Positions 26,313 through 34,217 of a stretch of 35,790 bases of DNA are shown in pieces (within the stretch, counting starts at the first letter, position 1; every line of letters begins with the position of its first letter). The DNA comes from an uncultured Clostridia bacterium (GTDB lineage Bacteria; Bacillota; Clostridia; Christensenellales; CAG-917), in NCBI GenBank assembly GCA_947629635.1, contig CANREO010000003.1:1-35790 (forward strand), read 5' to 3'. The notes under the pieces are model-generated. The model saw only the letters and a program-made list of their open reading frames with translations, did no database searches and was not told where the DNA came from. The position numbers and the translations under genes were made by a program.

Positions 26313-26924
26313 ATGTTTTCCAAGAAGCACAAAATACGCTCTATATTGTTTGCATTATCTATAGCCCTCATACTTTTGGGCATACTTTTTCTTGTCAACG
26401 CAATGGGCGCGGCGCGCATTTTCCCCGCCTTCTACGATATAAAAAACGTACTTGCAAAGTACATAGTCGTCATTGTCACGATGGCGTGCGGTATAATGCT
26501 CTTTTCCAACCTCGCCTCGCAGGTTGAGCAGGATAAATTGAGGAATGGGCTTACTATAGGCATAACTACTTTTTCCACTATACTCACGGTGCCGCTTGTG
26601 TACGTATTTATCGCGATCTTTCCTGCCAAGGCAAACGGCAAGATAGGGCCGGTGGGCAGAGTGATGGCATTGGACAAGATCTTGGAAGGCTTTGAAGAAT
26701 GGTTTGGCAACGGCGCGTTTTTATATGTAGTATTGGCGTTTATGCTCATCTTGTCTTTGATATTTATTGCTTTTCCGCTTGTCACGGGGATATTTACCGT
26801 TAAAGGCAAAACAATCGCCATAGGCAAAAACCCCGATACGGGGAAGTTTGGCATATACCTTGCGCCGCTCCCCGTGATCGCAAAGCGCGAAAGCGTACAA
26901 TCTACGGTGGAATACAAAAAATAA
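26313..26924 (+). CDS. Four-TM membrane protein, unknown function
   Basis: 203 aa, four hydrophobic segments, SD AAGGGG, same strand as the two large proteins. Confidence 0.8.
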   Translation: MFSKKHKIRSILFALSIALILLGILFLVNAMGAARIFPAFYDIKNVLAKYIVVIVTMACGIMLFSNLASQVEQDKLRNGLTIGITTFSTILTVPLVYVFIAIFPAKANGKIGPVGRVMALDKILEGFEEWFGNGAFLYVVLAFMLILSLIFIAFPLVTGIFTVKGKTIAIGKNPDTGKFGIYLAPLPVIAKRESVQSTVEYKK

Positions 26925-26965
26925 GCGTGTCGATTTAAACGCGCTTTAATTTAACTAAAAACATT

Positions 26966-27000
26966 ATAAAAACCGAAAGATAATGATCTTCGGTTTTTTA
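26966..27000 (+). terminator. rho-independent terminator
   Basis: AAAAACCGAAAGAT-aatg-ATCTTCGGTTTTTT with one bulge. Confidence 0.65.
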
Positions 27001-27042
27001 TTTGGGTTTTAGCGTCTAAAATTTGTGAAAAACGGATAGAAC

Positions 27043-28254
27043 TTAATATTTTACAAGCAAGTCTCCCGGCAAAAGTGAATAGGGGCAGGGCAAGATATAG
27101 CGTCGTTGCACGAGCAGAGCGTCGTCCGTAGTTTCTCCGCTGTCTTTAATAGATATTGCAGTCACGGCGAACTCTTTTCCGTCCGCGCCTTCATTGGGCG
27201 ACAAAACGGTCAATATGTCGCCGACGCGAAAACGATTGCGCATTTCTACGGCGATGAGCCCATTGTGATATTCTTCTACAATGGCAATAAATTTTGCCTT
27301 TTCCTCGAGTTTGGATACGTTTTCGCTGATAGTCTCAATATTTTCGCCGTCGAAATAGGCATTTGTATAAGGCCTATGGGAAATCGTTTCCAACGCGGCT
27401 TCCAATCTATCGAGGTTTTGTATTTTACCGGTTTGCAGGTAGCTGTCTATTGCGCGACGATAAGTTTTTGCAACCGTGGCGATATAAAATTCGCTCTTCA
27501 TGCGCCCCTCTACTTTGAATGAAGTCAAGCCTGCGTCAATAAGCGCGGGCACGCGAGACAGCAAGTTCAGGTCGCGACTGTTCATAAAATATGTGCCGCG
27601 CGCGTCTTGTTCAACGTCAAGCGGCTTGTCGGGTTGCTTGTCTTCGGCAATGCGATATCCCCATCTGCAAGGCTGTATACATTCGCCCCTGTTGGCGCTC
27701 CTGCCCGAAAAATACGTGGATAGCAGACATCTGCCGCTATAGCTAACGCACATGGCGCCATGCACAAACGCCTCAAATTCCATTTGGGGGACGGCGGAGC
27801 GTATTGCCATAATCTCTTCCAGGCTCAACTCTCTTCCGAGCACCGTGCGTTTTACGCCTTGTTCCAACCAAAAGCGTACTGCACGGCTGTTTAGAGTATT
27901 TGCCTGTGTGGAAAGATGGATATCGAGATTCGGAGCGACTTCGCGGCAGAGGGAGAGAAGCCCGACGTCCGAGACGATGACTCCGTCCGCGCCAATCCGC
28001 GCCAAAAATACAATATAATTGCGTGCTGCAAGTATGTCGGCGTCCCGTGCGAAAATATTTACGGTCACATAGATTTTTTTGCCCAGCGAATGAGCGTATT
28101 CGACACCGCTTCGTATGTCCTCGTCCGAAAAGTTGTCCGCAAATGCGCGCAAAGAAAAAGCTTTGCCGCCGATATATACAGCGTCGGCACCAAAGTGAAA
28201 AGCGGTTTTCAATTTTTTGAGATTGCCTGCGGGCAAAAGAAGTTCGCAACTCAT
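27043..28254 (-). CDS. Peptidase U32-family protein (tRNA/rRNA hydroxylation-type relative)
   Basis: MSCELLLPAGNLKKLKTAFHFGADAVYIGGKAFSLRAFADNF...; VHGAMCVSYSGRCLLSTYFSGRSANRGECIQPCRW is the U32 signature. Confidence 0.92.
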   Translation of the reverse strand: MSCELLLPAGNLKKLKTAFHFGADAVYIGGKAFSLRAFADNFSDEDIRSGVEYAHSLGKKIYVTVNIFARDADILAARNYIVFLARIGADGVIVSDVGLLSLCREVAPNLDIHLSTQANTLNSRAVRFWLEQGVKRTVLGRELSLEEIMAIRSAVPQMEFEAFVHGAMCVSYSGRCLLSTYFSGRSANRGECIQPCRWGYRIAEDKQPDKPLDVEQDARGTYFMNSRDLNLLSRVPALIDAGLTSFKVEGRMKSEFYIATVAKTYRRAIDSYLQTGKIQNLDRLEAALETISHRPYTNAYFDGENIETISENVSKLEEKAKFIAIVEEYHNGLIAVEMRNRFRVGDILTVLSPNEGADGKEFAVTAISIKDSGETTDDALLVQRRYILPCPYSLLPGDLLVKY

Positions 28255-28302
28255 AATTTATCGTGTTAGAATGCGCAAATCCTCGCATAAGCAGAGGGAT
28301 CG

Positions 28303-29748
28303 TCAATAGCTTTTTGCAAAATATACGACCTTAGTGGCAGGTTTTTTGCAGCACACGCAGACATCGCCAACGGGCGTTTGATCAAAAGGCATTACGCGAG
28401 TTGTGGCGGCAAGTTCCTCTTTGATTTTGTCCTCGCATTCGCGACAACCGCACCACATCGCCTTGACGAAGTTTTTATTGTCGAGGGCGGTCTTCATTTC
28501 TTCCATATCGCCGCAAACGCATATGTGCGAGTGCAAAAATTCTCGGGACATCTCATACAAATTTTCATGTATATCGTCCAAAAGTTTCGGAATCTCCGTT
28601 TCGAGGGCGTCCAAAGCTACCGGGATCTTTTCGAGCGTGTCGCGGCGGACGGCCATTGCCTGTCCGTTTTCTATATCGCGCGGACCGATCTCCAGTCTGA
28701 TGGGCACGCCCTTCATCTCCCATTCGTTATATTTCCATCCCGGGGATTGATCTCTGTCGTCAAGCTCTACGCGCACGCCTGCTTTTTTAAGGCGGTCGGA
28801 GACCTCGATTGCTTTTTGGAGTACTCCGTCCTTATGGAAGGCAACAGGCACTATGACCGTCTGTACGGGGGCCACGCGCGGAGGTAACTTTAGCCCACGT
28901 TGATCGCCGTGCGCCATTATAAGAGCTCCTATAAGTCGCGTAGACACGCCCCAACTGGTTTGATATGGGTTTTTCAATTGCCCGTCGCGGTCGAGATATT
29001 TGATCTCAAATGCGGAAGCAAAGTTTTTGCCGAGATAGTGTGAAGTGCCTGCTTGCAAAGATTTGCCGTCCAACATCATTGCCTCCATCGCATATGTATC
29101 GACGGCGCCGGCAAATTTTTCTTTTTCCGTTTTGACGCCTGTCAGCACGTCAATTGCAAGCACGTTTTGCATGAACTCTCTGTACAATTCGAGCATTTTG
29201 AGAGTTTCTTCTCTCGCTTCCTCTTCGGAGCAATGCAAAGTGTGCCCTTCCTGCCACAAAAATTCGCTGGTCCTGAGGAAGGGACGCGTTGTTTTTTCCC
29301 ACCGGACAACGTTTGCCCATTGATTTATAAGCAGCGGCAGGTCGCGATAGCTTTGCACCCATTTTGAATACATGGAGCAAATAATTGTCTCCGAAGTCGG
29401 ACGAACGACAAGTTTCTCTTCAAGCGGCGTATCGCCGATGTGCGTGACAAGAGCGACTTCGGGCGCGAAGCCTTCCACGTGCTCAGCCTCTTTTACCAGA
29501 AAGCTATAGGGAATAAACATGGGAAAGTATGCGTTTTTGTGCCCCGTGGCTTTAAAGCGCTTGTTTAATTCCTCTTGTATATGCTCCCAGATCTCATAGC
29601 CGTAGGGACGAATGACCATGGTGCCTTTGACGGGACCGTAGTCTACAAGCTGAGTCTTTAAGATGACGTCGGTGTACCATTGAGGAAAATCCTCGTTCAT
29701 ATCCGCGATTTCTTTTACAAATTGTTTGTCCTTAAGCTCTTTTGCCAT
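28303..29748 (-). CDS. proS: Prolyl-tRNA synthetase (archaeal/eukaryotic-like short form)
   Basis: 481 aa; EDFPQWYTDVILKTQLVDYGPVKGTMVIRPYGYEIWEHIQ; RPTSETIICSMYSKWVQSYRDLPLLINQW; SD GAGAGG. Confidence 0.93.
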   Translation of the reverse strand: MAKELKDKQFVKEIADMNEDFPQWYTDVILKTQLVDYGPVKGTMVIRPYGYEIWEHIQEELNKRFKATGHKNAYFPMFIPYSFLVKEAEHVEGFAPEVALVTHIGDTPLEEKLVVRPTSETIICSMYSKWVQSYRDLPLLINQWANVVRWEKTTRPFLRTSEFLWQEGHTLHCSEEEAREETLKMLELYREFMQNVLAIDVLTGVKTEKEKFAGAVDTYAMEAMMLDGKSLQAGTSHYLGKNFASAFEIKYLDRDGQLKNPYQTSWGVSTRLIGALIMAHGDQRGLKLPPRVAPVQTVIVPVAFHKDGVLQKAIEVSDRLKKAGVRVELDDRDQSPGWKYNEWEMKGVPIRLEIGPRDIENGQAMAVRRDTLEKIPVALDALETEIPKLLDDIHENLYEMSREFLHSHICVCGDMEEMKTALDNKNFVKAMWCGCRECEDKIKEELAATTRVMPFDQTPVGDVCVCCKKPATKVVYFAKSY

Positions 29749-29871
29749 ATAGCCTCTCTATAATATATATAATTAGTTTTTTACAGACATCTATATTATA
29801 AATCTCAAATATTCTATCACGGCGACGGAATTTATGCAACTGCCGATATACATATTGTTTCGATTCGCAAT

Positions 29872-29896
29872 AAAAAAACCTGCCCTTTCGGGCAGG
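29872..29896 (-). terminator. terminator of the bPH-domain gene
   Basis: Minus strand CCTGCCCGAAAGGGCAGGTTTTTTTATT. Confidence 0.75.
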
Positions 29897-29926
29897 AAAT
29901 AGAAAAGGGATGGATACATGTCTTCT

Positions 29927-30343
29927 TTAGTTGTTTTTGATTGCGGAAGCCATAGCTTGAGCCATTTGAGCGGCCTGCGCCTTTGTTTTTTCTTCCTCAA
30001 AGATATCCATTTGATTGAACACCGCAGTCTTGAACTCTTCCGCTTTTTTGATGCCATAGAAAGCGATCTTGTCCTCAGAACCCGCAGTTTCAACCTTTAT
30101 GGTGCCGTATTTGAAAATTTTGCCAAAGAAACCGCTGGAAACGCTGACATTTTGTATCTTGTTGAGGGGAGCATTGAGCGCCTTTGTGCGAATAAAACCT
30201 GCCTTACCGATTACACTCTTATTTGTGAGCGCGATCTCATTTGTAAAAAACAGGATAGGATGAGAAAAGAAAGTCAAAAAGTGCTTTTTTGCCTTCAGAA
30301 CCACTGTCTCATTGCGACCCAAGTGTTTGTCTACATAACTCAT
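29927..30343 (-). CDS. Bacterial PH-domain (bPH) protein
   Basis: MSYVDKHLGRNETVVLKAKKHFLTFFSHPILFFTNEIALTNKSVIGKAGFIRTKALNAPLNKIQNVSVSSGFFGKIFKYGTIKV; start trimmed to 30343 (SD GGAGGA). Confidence 0.75.
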   Translation of the reverse strand: MSYVDKHLGRNETVVLKAKKHFLTFFSHPILFFTNEIALTNKSVIGKAGFIRTKALNAPLNKIQNVSVSSGFFGKIFKYGTIKVETAGSEDKIAFYGIKKAEEFKTAVFNQMDIFEEEKTKAQAAQMAQAMASAIKNN

Positions 30344-30375
30344 TTGTTTGAATCCTCCATATGTTTTGTACATAC

Positions 30376-30404
30376 ATTATAATGTAAGAATTCTTAAATG
30401 TCAA
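30376..30404 (-). promoter_or_regulatory. consensus promoter of bPH gene (TTGACA-17-TATAAT)
   Basis: -35 rc at 30399-30404, -10 rc at 30376-30381. Confidence 0.8.
30385..30396. promoter_or_regulatory. palindromic operator copy 1, TAAGAATTCTTA
   Basis: Perfect 12-bp palindrome inside the -35/-10 spacer of the bPH promoter. Confidence 0.65.
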
Positions 30405-30413
30405 CTTATAAAT

Positions 30414-30425
30414 TAAGAATTCTTA
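30414..30425. promoter_or_regulatory. palindromic operator copy 2, TAAGAATTCTTA
   Basis: Identical palindrome 29 bp from copy 1, overlapping the XRE promoter region. Confidence 0.65.
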
Positions 30426-30437
30426 TATTTTGATTAT

Positions 30438-30644
30438 ATGAGAAACAATGTGATCGGAGAAGCAATTAAAAGCAATAGACTGGCCCAACATATGACGCAA
30501 AAACAGCTTGCGGCAAAGATAGGGGCTACGCATGCGGCAATCAGCTATTGGGAAAATGGAGTGAACATCCCCAACGTTCGCGATTGCTGGAAAATCGCCG
30601 ATGTTTTTCAAATATCATTGGACGAGCTTGTCGGCAGGGGTTGA
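30438..30644 (+). CDS. XRE-family HTH transcriptional regulator (68 aa)
   Basis: MTQKQLAAKIGATHAAISYWENGVNIPNVRDCWKIADVFQISLDELVGRG. Confidence 0.9.
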   Translation: MRNNVIGEAIKSNRLAQHMTQKQLAAKIGATHAAISYWENGVNIPNVRDCWKIADVFQISLDELVGRG

Positions 30645-30773
30645 AGGAGATTGCGCCAAGCGAGAGAGCGCGGCGCGAAACAGTGGCGCGCCCGATATGA
30701 GAAAGACAAACGAATTTGGGCAAAATGAAAGCGACGCCGTTTGGCGCCGCCGTAGTAGCTAAAGAGCGGAAAA

Positions 30774-31226
30774 TCATAGATCCTCTTCCTCTTCTTCCTC
30801 TTCGTCTATATCCTCGATGTCGTCTATATTGCCTATTTCTTCAAAATCGTCGGACTGAGCTTCTTCCTCTTCGAAGTCTTCTTCCTCCTCTTCTTGAAGT
30901 TGGGAGAGAGAAACTTCGCCGTCTTCTTCCGCAATCGGCTCATCGTCGACGTAGTCCTGCCAATCGTCGCCCTCCTCGGACTCTTTATCAATGTTCTTTT
31001 GGGCTTGTTCGGCGCGACAAGTAGCGCAAATATCCTCATCTGCTTCAAGATAGTTGACCTTGCAGACGGGACAGATCCTGTCTTCGAGGATAAATTCATC
31101 CTCATCGTCTTCCAGCAAACTTATTGTGCTTGCCTTGCCCAATTCGGCCTTGCACACTTCGCAAAGCTCTTCTTTTTCATTTATCCAATTCAGCTCACAG
31201 CGTGGACATTTTTTATATTTTCCCAT
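30774..31226 (-). CDS. Tandem zinc-ribbon protein with hyperacidic C-terminus
   Basis: CPRC...CEVC and CPVC...CATC, then a D/E-dominated tail ending IDDIEDIDEEEEEEEDL; SD AGAGGTG. Confidence 0.8.
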   Translation of the reverse strand: MGKYKKCPRCELNWINEKEELCEVCKAELGKASTISLLEDDEDEFILEDRICPVCKVNYLEADEDICATCRAEQAQKNIDKESEEGDDWQDYVDDEPIAEEDGEVSLSQLQEEEEEDFEEEEAQSDDFEEIGNIDDIEDIDEEEEEEEDL

Positions 31227-31573
31227 TTACACCTCTGTACGGATTGGCTTTCATATATTATATTTATATATAACCATTCTGTAAACTGATTTTTTGCATT
31301 TTTTGCAAAAAAATTCAATCGGCTCTATCTTGTAGCGATTAGTCGACGATTTTCAACATATTGTGGTTTGAAAAAATGGTGAAAATAATTATTGAAAATC
31401 TTTCAAAAAAGGCTTAAAATACGCTCGAATTGACAGAAATATAAAGAATTCACCTGTACATAATTGAATAAGACAAATGTTAAAAAATTACGACAAAATA
31501 CGATTTTTTTACCGTATTTTTGCCCCAAACCAAAAATTTATAATATGCTATCATTTGTTTGCGGAGGAATCCT

Positions 31574-32323
31574 ATGAATAAAACAATTTTGATTGCTGAT
31601 GACAATGTTGCCCTATGTACGAGCCTCAAAGAGTTTTTTGAGACAAAGGATGGGTATGAAGTAGTAGGCGTCGCGCACAACGGCGTCAGCGCTCTCGACC
31701 AGATCGAAAATCTGCGCCCCGATTTTATTTTGCTCGACATCGTTATGCCGGAGCTTGACGGATTCGGAGTGCTCAGCGCGCTTGAAAGTAAAAAGTCGGT
31801 GGTAATTATGATGTCGCAGCTTGCGACGGACGGATTCGTGCAAAAGGCGATGCAATATGGAGCAAGTTATTTCCTCGCCAAGCCTTTTGACTTCGGCATG
31901 GCACAGAAACTGTTGGACGAATTGTCGTCGCCGTCTATGGCGCCTCAAAAGCCTACGGCCGTGACCAAACGTAACAAGTCTTTGGATGAGAAGATATCGA
32001 ATCTTTTTATTTCGGTCGGTATTCCGGCGCATATCAAAGGATACCAGTTTTTGAGAGAAGCGATCAAGATGACCATCGAAACGCCCGACATCATAAATTC
32101 AATCACAAAGCGGCTGTATCCCAGCATTGCCGATTTATATCAGACTTCGCCGTCGAAAGTGGAGCGCGCGATCAGACATGCCATAGAGGTGGCCTGGAAC
32201 AGAGGTAAGATCGAAAATATCAACAACGTTTTCGGCATCAAAATATATTCTCCGAACGAGAAACCCACGAACGGCGAATTTATCGCCCTAATAGCGGACA
32301 AATTGCTGTTGGAGTCCGCATAA
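31574..32323 (+). CDS. spo0A: Sporulation response regulator Spo0A
   Basis: Receiver ILIADDNVALCTSLKEFF...DFILLDIVMPELDGFGVL; C-terminal effector domain IGIPAHIKGYQFLREAI-like, YPSIADLYQTSPSKVERAIRHAIEVAWNRG. Start trimmed to ATG 31574 behind SD GGAGG. Confidence 0.95.
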   Translation: MNKTILIADDNVALCTSLKEFFETKDGYEVVGVAHNGVSALDQIENLRPDFILLDIVMPELDGFGVLSALESKKSVVIMMSQLATDGFVQKAMQYGASYFLAKPFDFGMAQKLLDELSSPSMAPQKPTAVTKRNKSLDEKISNLFISVGIPAHIKGYQFLREAIKMTIETPDIINSITKRLYPSIADLYQTSPSKVERAIRHAIEVAWNRGKIENINNVFGIKIYSPNEKPTNGEFIALIADKLLLESA

Positions 32324-32367
32324 AACGCAAGTCCATCGGGACCTTCCATCTTTTCCCCTTTTATCCA

Positions 32368-32402
32368 AAGACAAAGGCGTCTCAAAGGACGCCTTTGTCT
32401 TG
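32368..32402. terminator. bidirectional terminator between convergent spo0A and HAD gene
   Basis: AAGACAAAGGCGTC-tcaaag-GACGCCTTTGTCTT. Confidence 0.7.
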
Positions 32403-32415
32403 TTGCGCAAATGTA

Positions 32416-33090
32416 TCAAAGCACGATTTTTACATCGGCGATTTTGTCAATGATCATGTCCGCTTCGTCACCCTTATACGGGATTTTGTCGTGATTGTAC
32501 CAGCACGTCCTAATGCCATATGCCCTTGCTCCGCGGATGTCGGCGTTGAGAGAGTCGCCTATCATCACCGTTTCGTCGGGCGTGACGTCGGGGAGAAGGG
32601 CGAAGCATGCGTCGAAAAATTCTCTTTGCGGCTTCGGATGGCCTATCTCTTCCGAGATGAAAAATTTTTCGATATACTGCAGCATATTTGCCTTTTCCAT
32701 ACGAAGTGGCTGTTGGCAGGTCGGCGCATTGCTTGCCACGCATACGCGATATTTGGACGCAAGATATTTGAGCGCGTCCGCGGCGCCGTCTATGGGTATA
32801 GCGCTGACATTGAGAAAATCATGGAAGCGAGTCTCAAAAGCCGCGCCGTCAACATCTATGCAAAACATGCCGAACACGTTGACCCATCTGACGTCAAACA
32901 GCTCTCCTTTTGTAATTTCGCCGTTTTCCAGTCGATGCCAAAGCCCCTTGTTTATTTTTTTGAAAGCGTCAAACATTTCCGGTTTGAACGTTATCCCAAA
33001 ATCGAGACAGGTATTGAGCATGGCGTCTTCGGAGCATTTGTCGAAGTCAAGCAGAGTATTGTCTACGTCAATGAAAATCACTTTTGTCAT
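32416..33090 (-). CDS. HAD-superfamily hydrolase (YjjG-like nucleotidase)
   Basis: MTKVIFIDVDNTLLDFDKCSEDAML...; GHPKPQREFFDACF; VMIGDSLNADIRGARAYGI. Start trimmed to 33090. Confidence 0.85.
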   Translation of the reverse strand: MTKVIFIDVDNTLLDFDKCSEDAMLNTCLDFGITFKPEMFDAFKKINKGLWHRLENGEITKGELFDVRWVNVFGMFCIDVDGAAFETRFHDFLNVSAIPIDGAADALKYLASKYRVCVASNAPTCQQPLRMEKANMLQYIEKFFISEEIGHPKPQREFFDACFALLPDVTPDETVMIGDSLNADIRGARAYGIRTCWYNHDKIPYKGDEADMIIDKIADVKIVL

Positions 33091-33096
33091 GATTTC

Positions 33097-33125
33097 ATTA
33101 TATGTAAAAACGTTGTCGTGGGCAA
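33097..33125 (-). promoter_or_regulatory. HAD gene promoter (TTGCCC-17-TATAAT), ends 6 nt before ATG
   Basis: -35 rc at 33120-33125, -10 rc at 33097-33102, ATG at 33090; no SD. Confidence 0.65.
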
Positions 33126-33198
33126 GCAATATTTGCGGAACATGGTTCAAGCAATACGGATCTGACTATGCGGCAACAAACGGCCGCGCTCGCATTAT

Positions 33199-33230
33199 AA
33201 AAAAAGACCGAAGCAAGAAGCTTCGGCCGA
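33199..33230 (-). terminator. terminator downstream of thioredoxin reductase gene
   Basis: Minus strand GGCCGAAGC-ttctt-GCTTCGGTCTTTTTTT. Confidence 0.75.
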
Positions 33231-33232
33231 TA

Positions 33233-34162
33233 TCATTTTTCCGCATTTATTTTATCGACGTAAGCGCAAGCGGCATAGGCTGCTACAGTCCCATCGGCGG
33301 CGGCAGTCGTCAATTGCCGTATCTTCTTTGTGCGGCAGTCGCCCGCGGCAAATACGCCATCACAGGAAGTGACGCAACTTTCGTCGGCAATCACGTAGCC
33401 CTTGTCGTCCAAATTGACGAGTTCCTTAAAAGGAGCATTTTGCGGGATCTGTCCGACGCAAATAAAAGCGCATTTGCAATCGACAAAATGCTCGGTATGC
33501 GTTTTGGTGTTTTCGAAACGCAATCCCGAAAGTTCGTCTGTGCCCAAAAATTCTTTAAGTTCGATTTCGTAAGTAATGTCAACGTTGTCGCGCGCTTTTA
33601 CAAGATCGACAAGAGCTTTGTCCGCAAACAATCTGTCAAACAGCGCGCATATGTGCACACTCTTGCAATAGCCTGACAGCAAGAGCGCATATTGCAACGC
33701 GGTATTGGCGTCTCCTATGACCGCGACGTCCTCGTCTTTATAAAACGCACCGTCGCACAGCGCGCAATAGCTGACGCCTTTGCCCGTCAACTCTTCTTCT
33801 CGCGCGACGCCGATATGGCGGTGTTTGCAGCCTGTGGCAAGAATAAGCGAAGTACATTCATAAGTTGCATAATCCGTAGTTACAACAAACTTTTTGCCGG
33901 TTTTAACTGCCGATTTTGCGTTTTCAAGTTCGATATCCGCACCCCAGTCGACGATTTGTTCGTACAGTTTGTCCATGATTTCCGCGCCTGCGGTCTGCTT
34001 GTATGAGGGAAAGTTTTCCACTCTCGGAGAGAGCGCTATTTGTCCGCCGAAGGTATCGCTTTCAAGCACAAGCACGCTTTTGCCGGCTCTCAGACAATTG
34101 AGCGCGGCGGTCATGCCGGCAGGGCCGGCGCCAATAATGATAATGTCGTATTTCAGTGACAT
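33233..34162 (-). CDS. trxB: Thioredoxin reductase
   Basis: IIIIGAGPAGMTAALNCLRAG, CALCDGAF redox motif, VFAAGDCRTKKIRQLTTAAADGTVAAYAA; SD AAGGAG. Confidence 0.93.
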   Translation of the reverse strand: MSLKYDIIIIGAGPAGMTAALNCLRAGKSVLVLESDTFGGQIALSPRVENFPSYKQTAGAEIMDKLYEQIVDWGADIELENAKSAVKTGKKFVVTTDYATYECTSLILATGCKHRHIGVAREEELTGKGVSYCALCDGAFYKDEDVAVIGDANTALQYALLLSGYCKSVHICALFDRLFADKALVDLVKARDNVDITYEIELKEFLGTDELSGLRFENTKTHTEHFVDCKCAFICVGQIPQNAPFKELVNLDDKGYVIADESCVTSCDGVFAAGDCRTKKIRQLTTAAADGTVAAYAACAYVDKINAEK

Positions 34163-34176
34163 GGGTGCTCCTTATT

Positions 34177-34209
34177 AAACAGAGGACGGGTTGTGCCCGT
34201 CCTCTGTTT
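34177..34209. terminator. strong hairpin between nrdD-redoxin and trxB
   Basis: AAACAGAGGACGGG-ttgtg-CCCGTCCTCTGTTT; followed on + by GATGGGTTTT. Confidence 0.6.
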
Positions 34210-34217
34210 GATGGGTT

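Noticed and set aside
28254-28302. Leaderless promoter for the U32 peptidase gene
   Set aside because: No convincing -35/-10 pair; only 49 bp after proS, so probably operonic, and the lack of SD is unexplained but not counted as support.
31411-31432. Sigma-H-like promoter (AAGGCTTAAAATACGCTCGAATT) upstream of spo0A
   Set aside because: Spacing is too short and the -35 match poor; no exact 0A box (TGTCGAA/TTCGACA) was found nearby.
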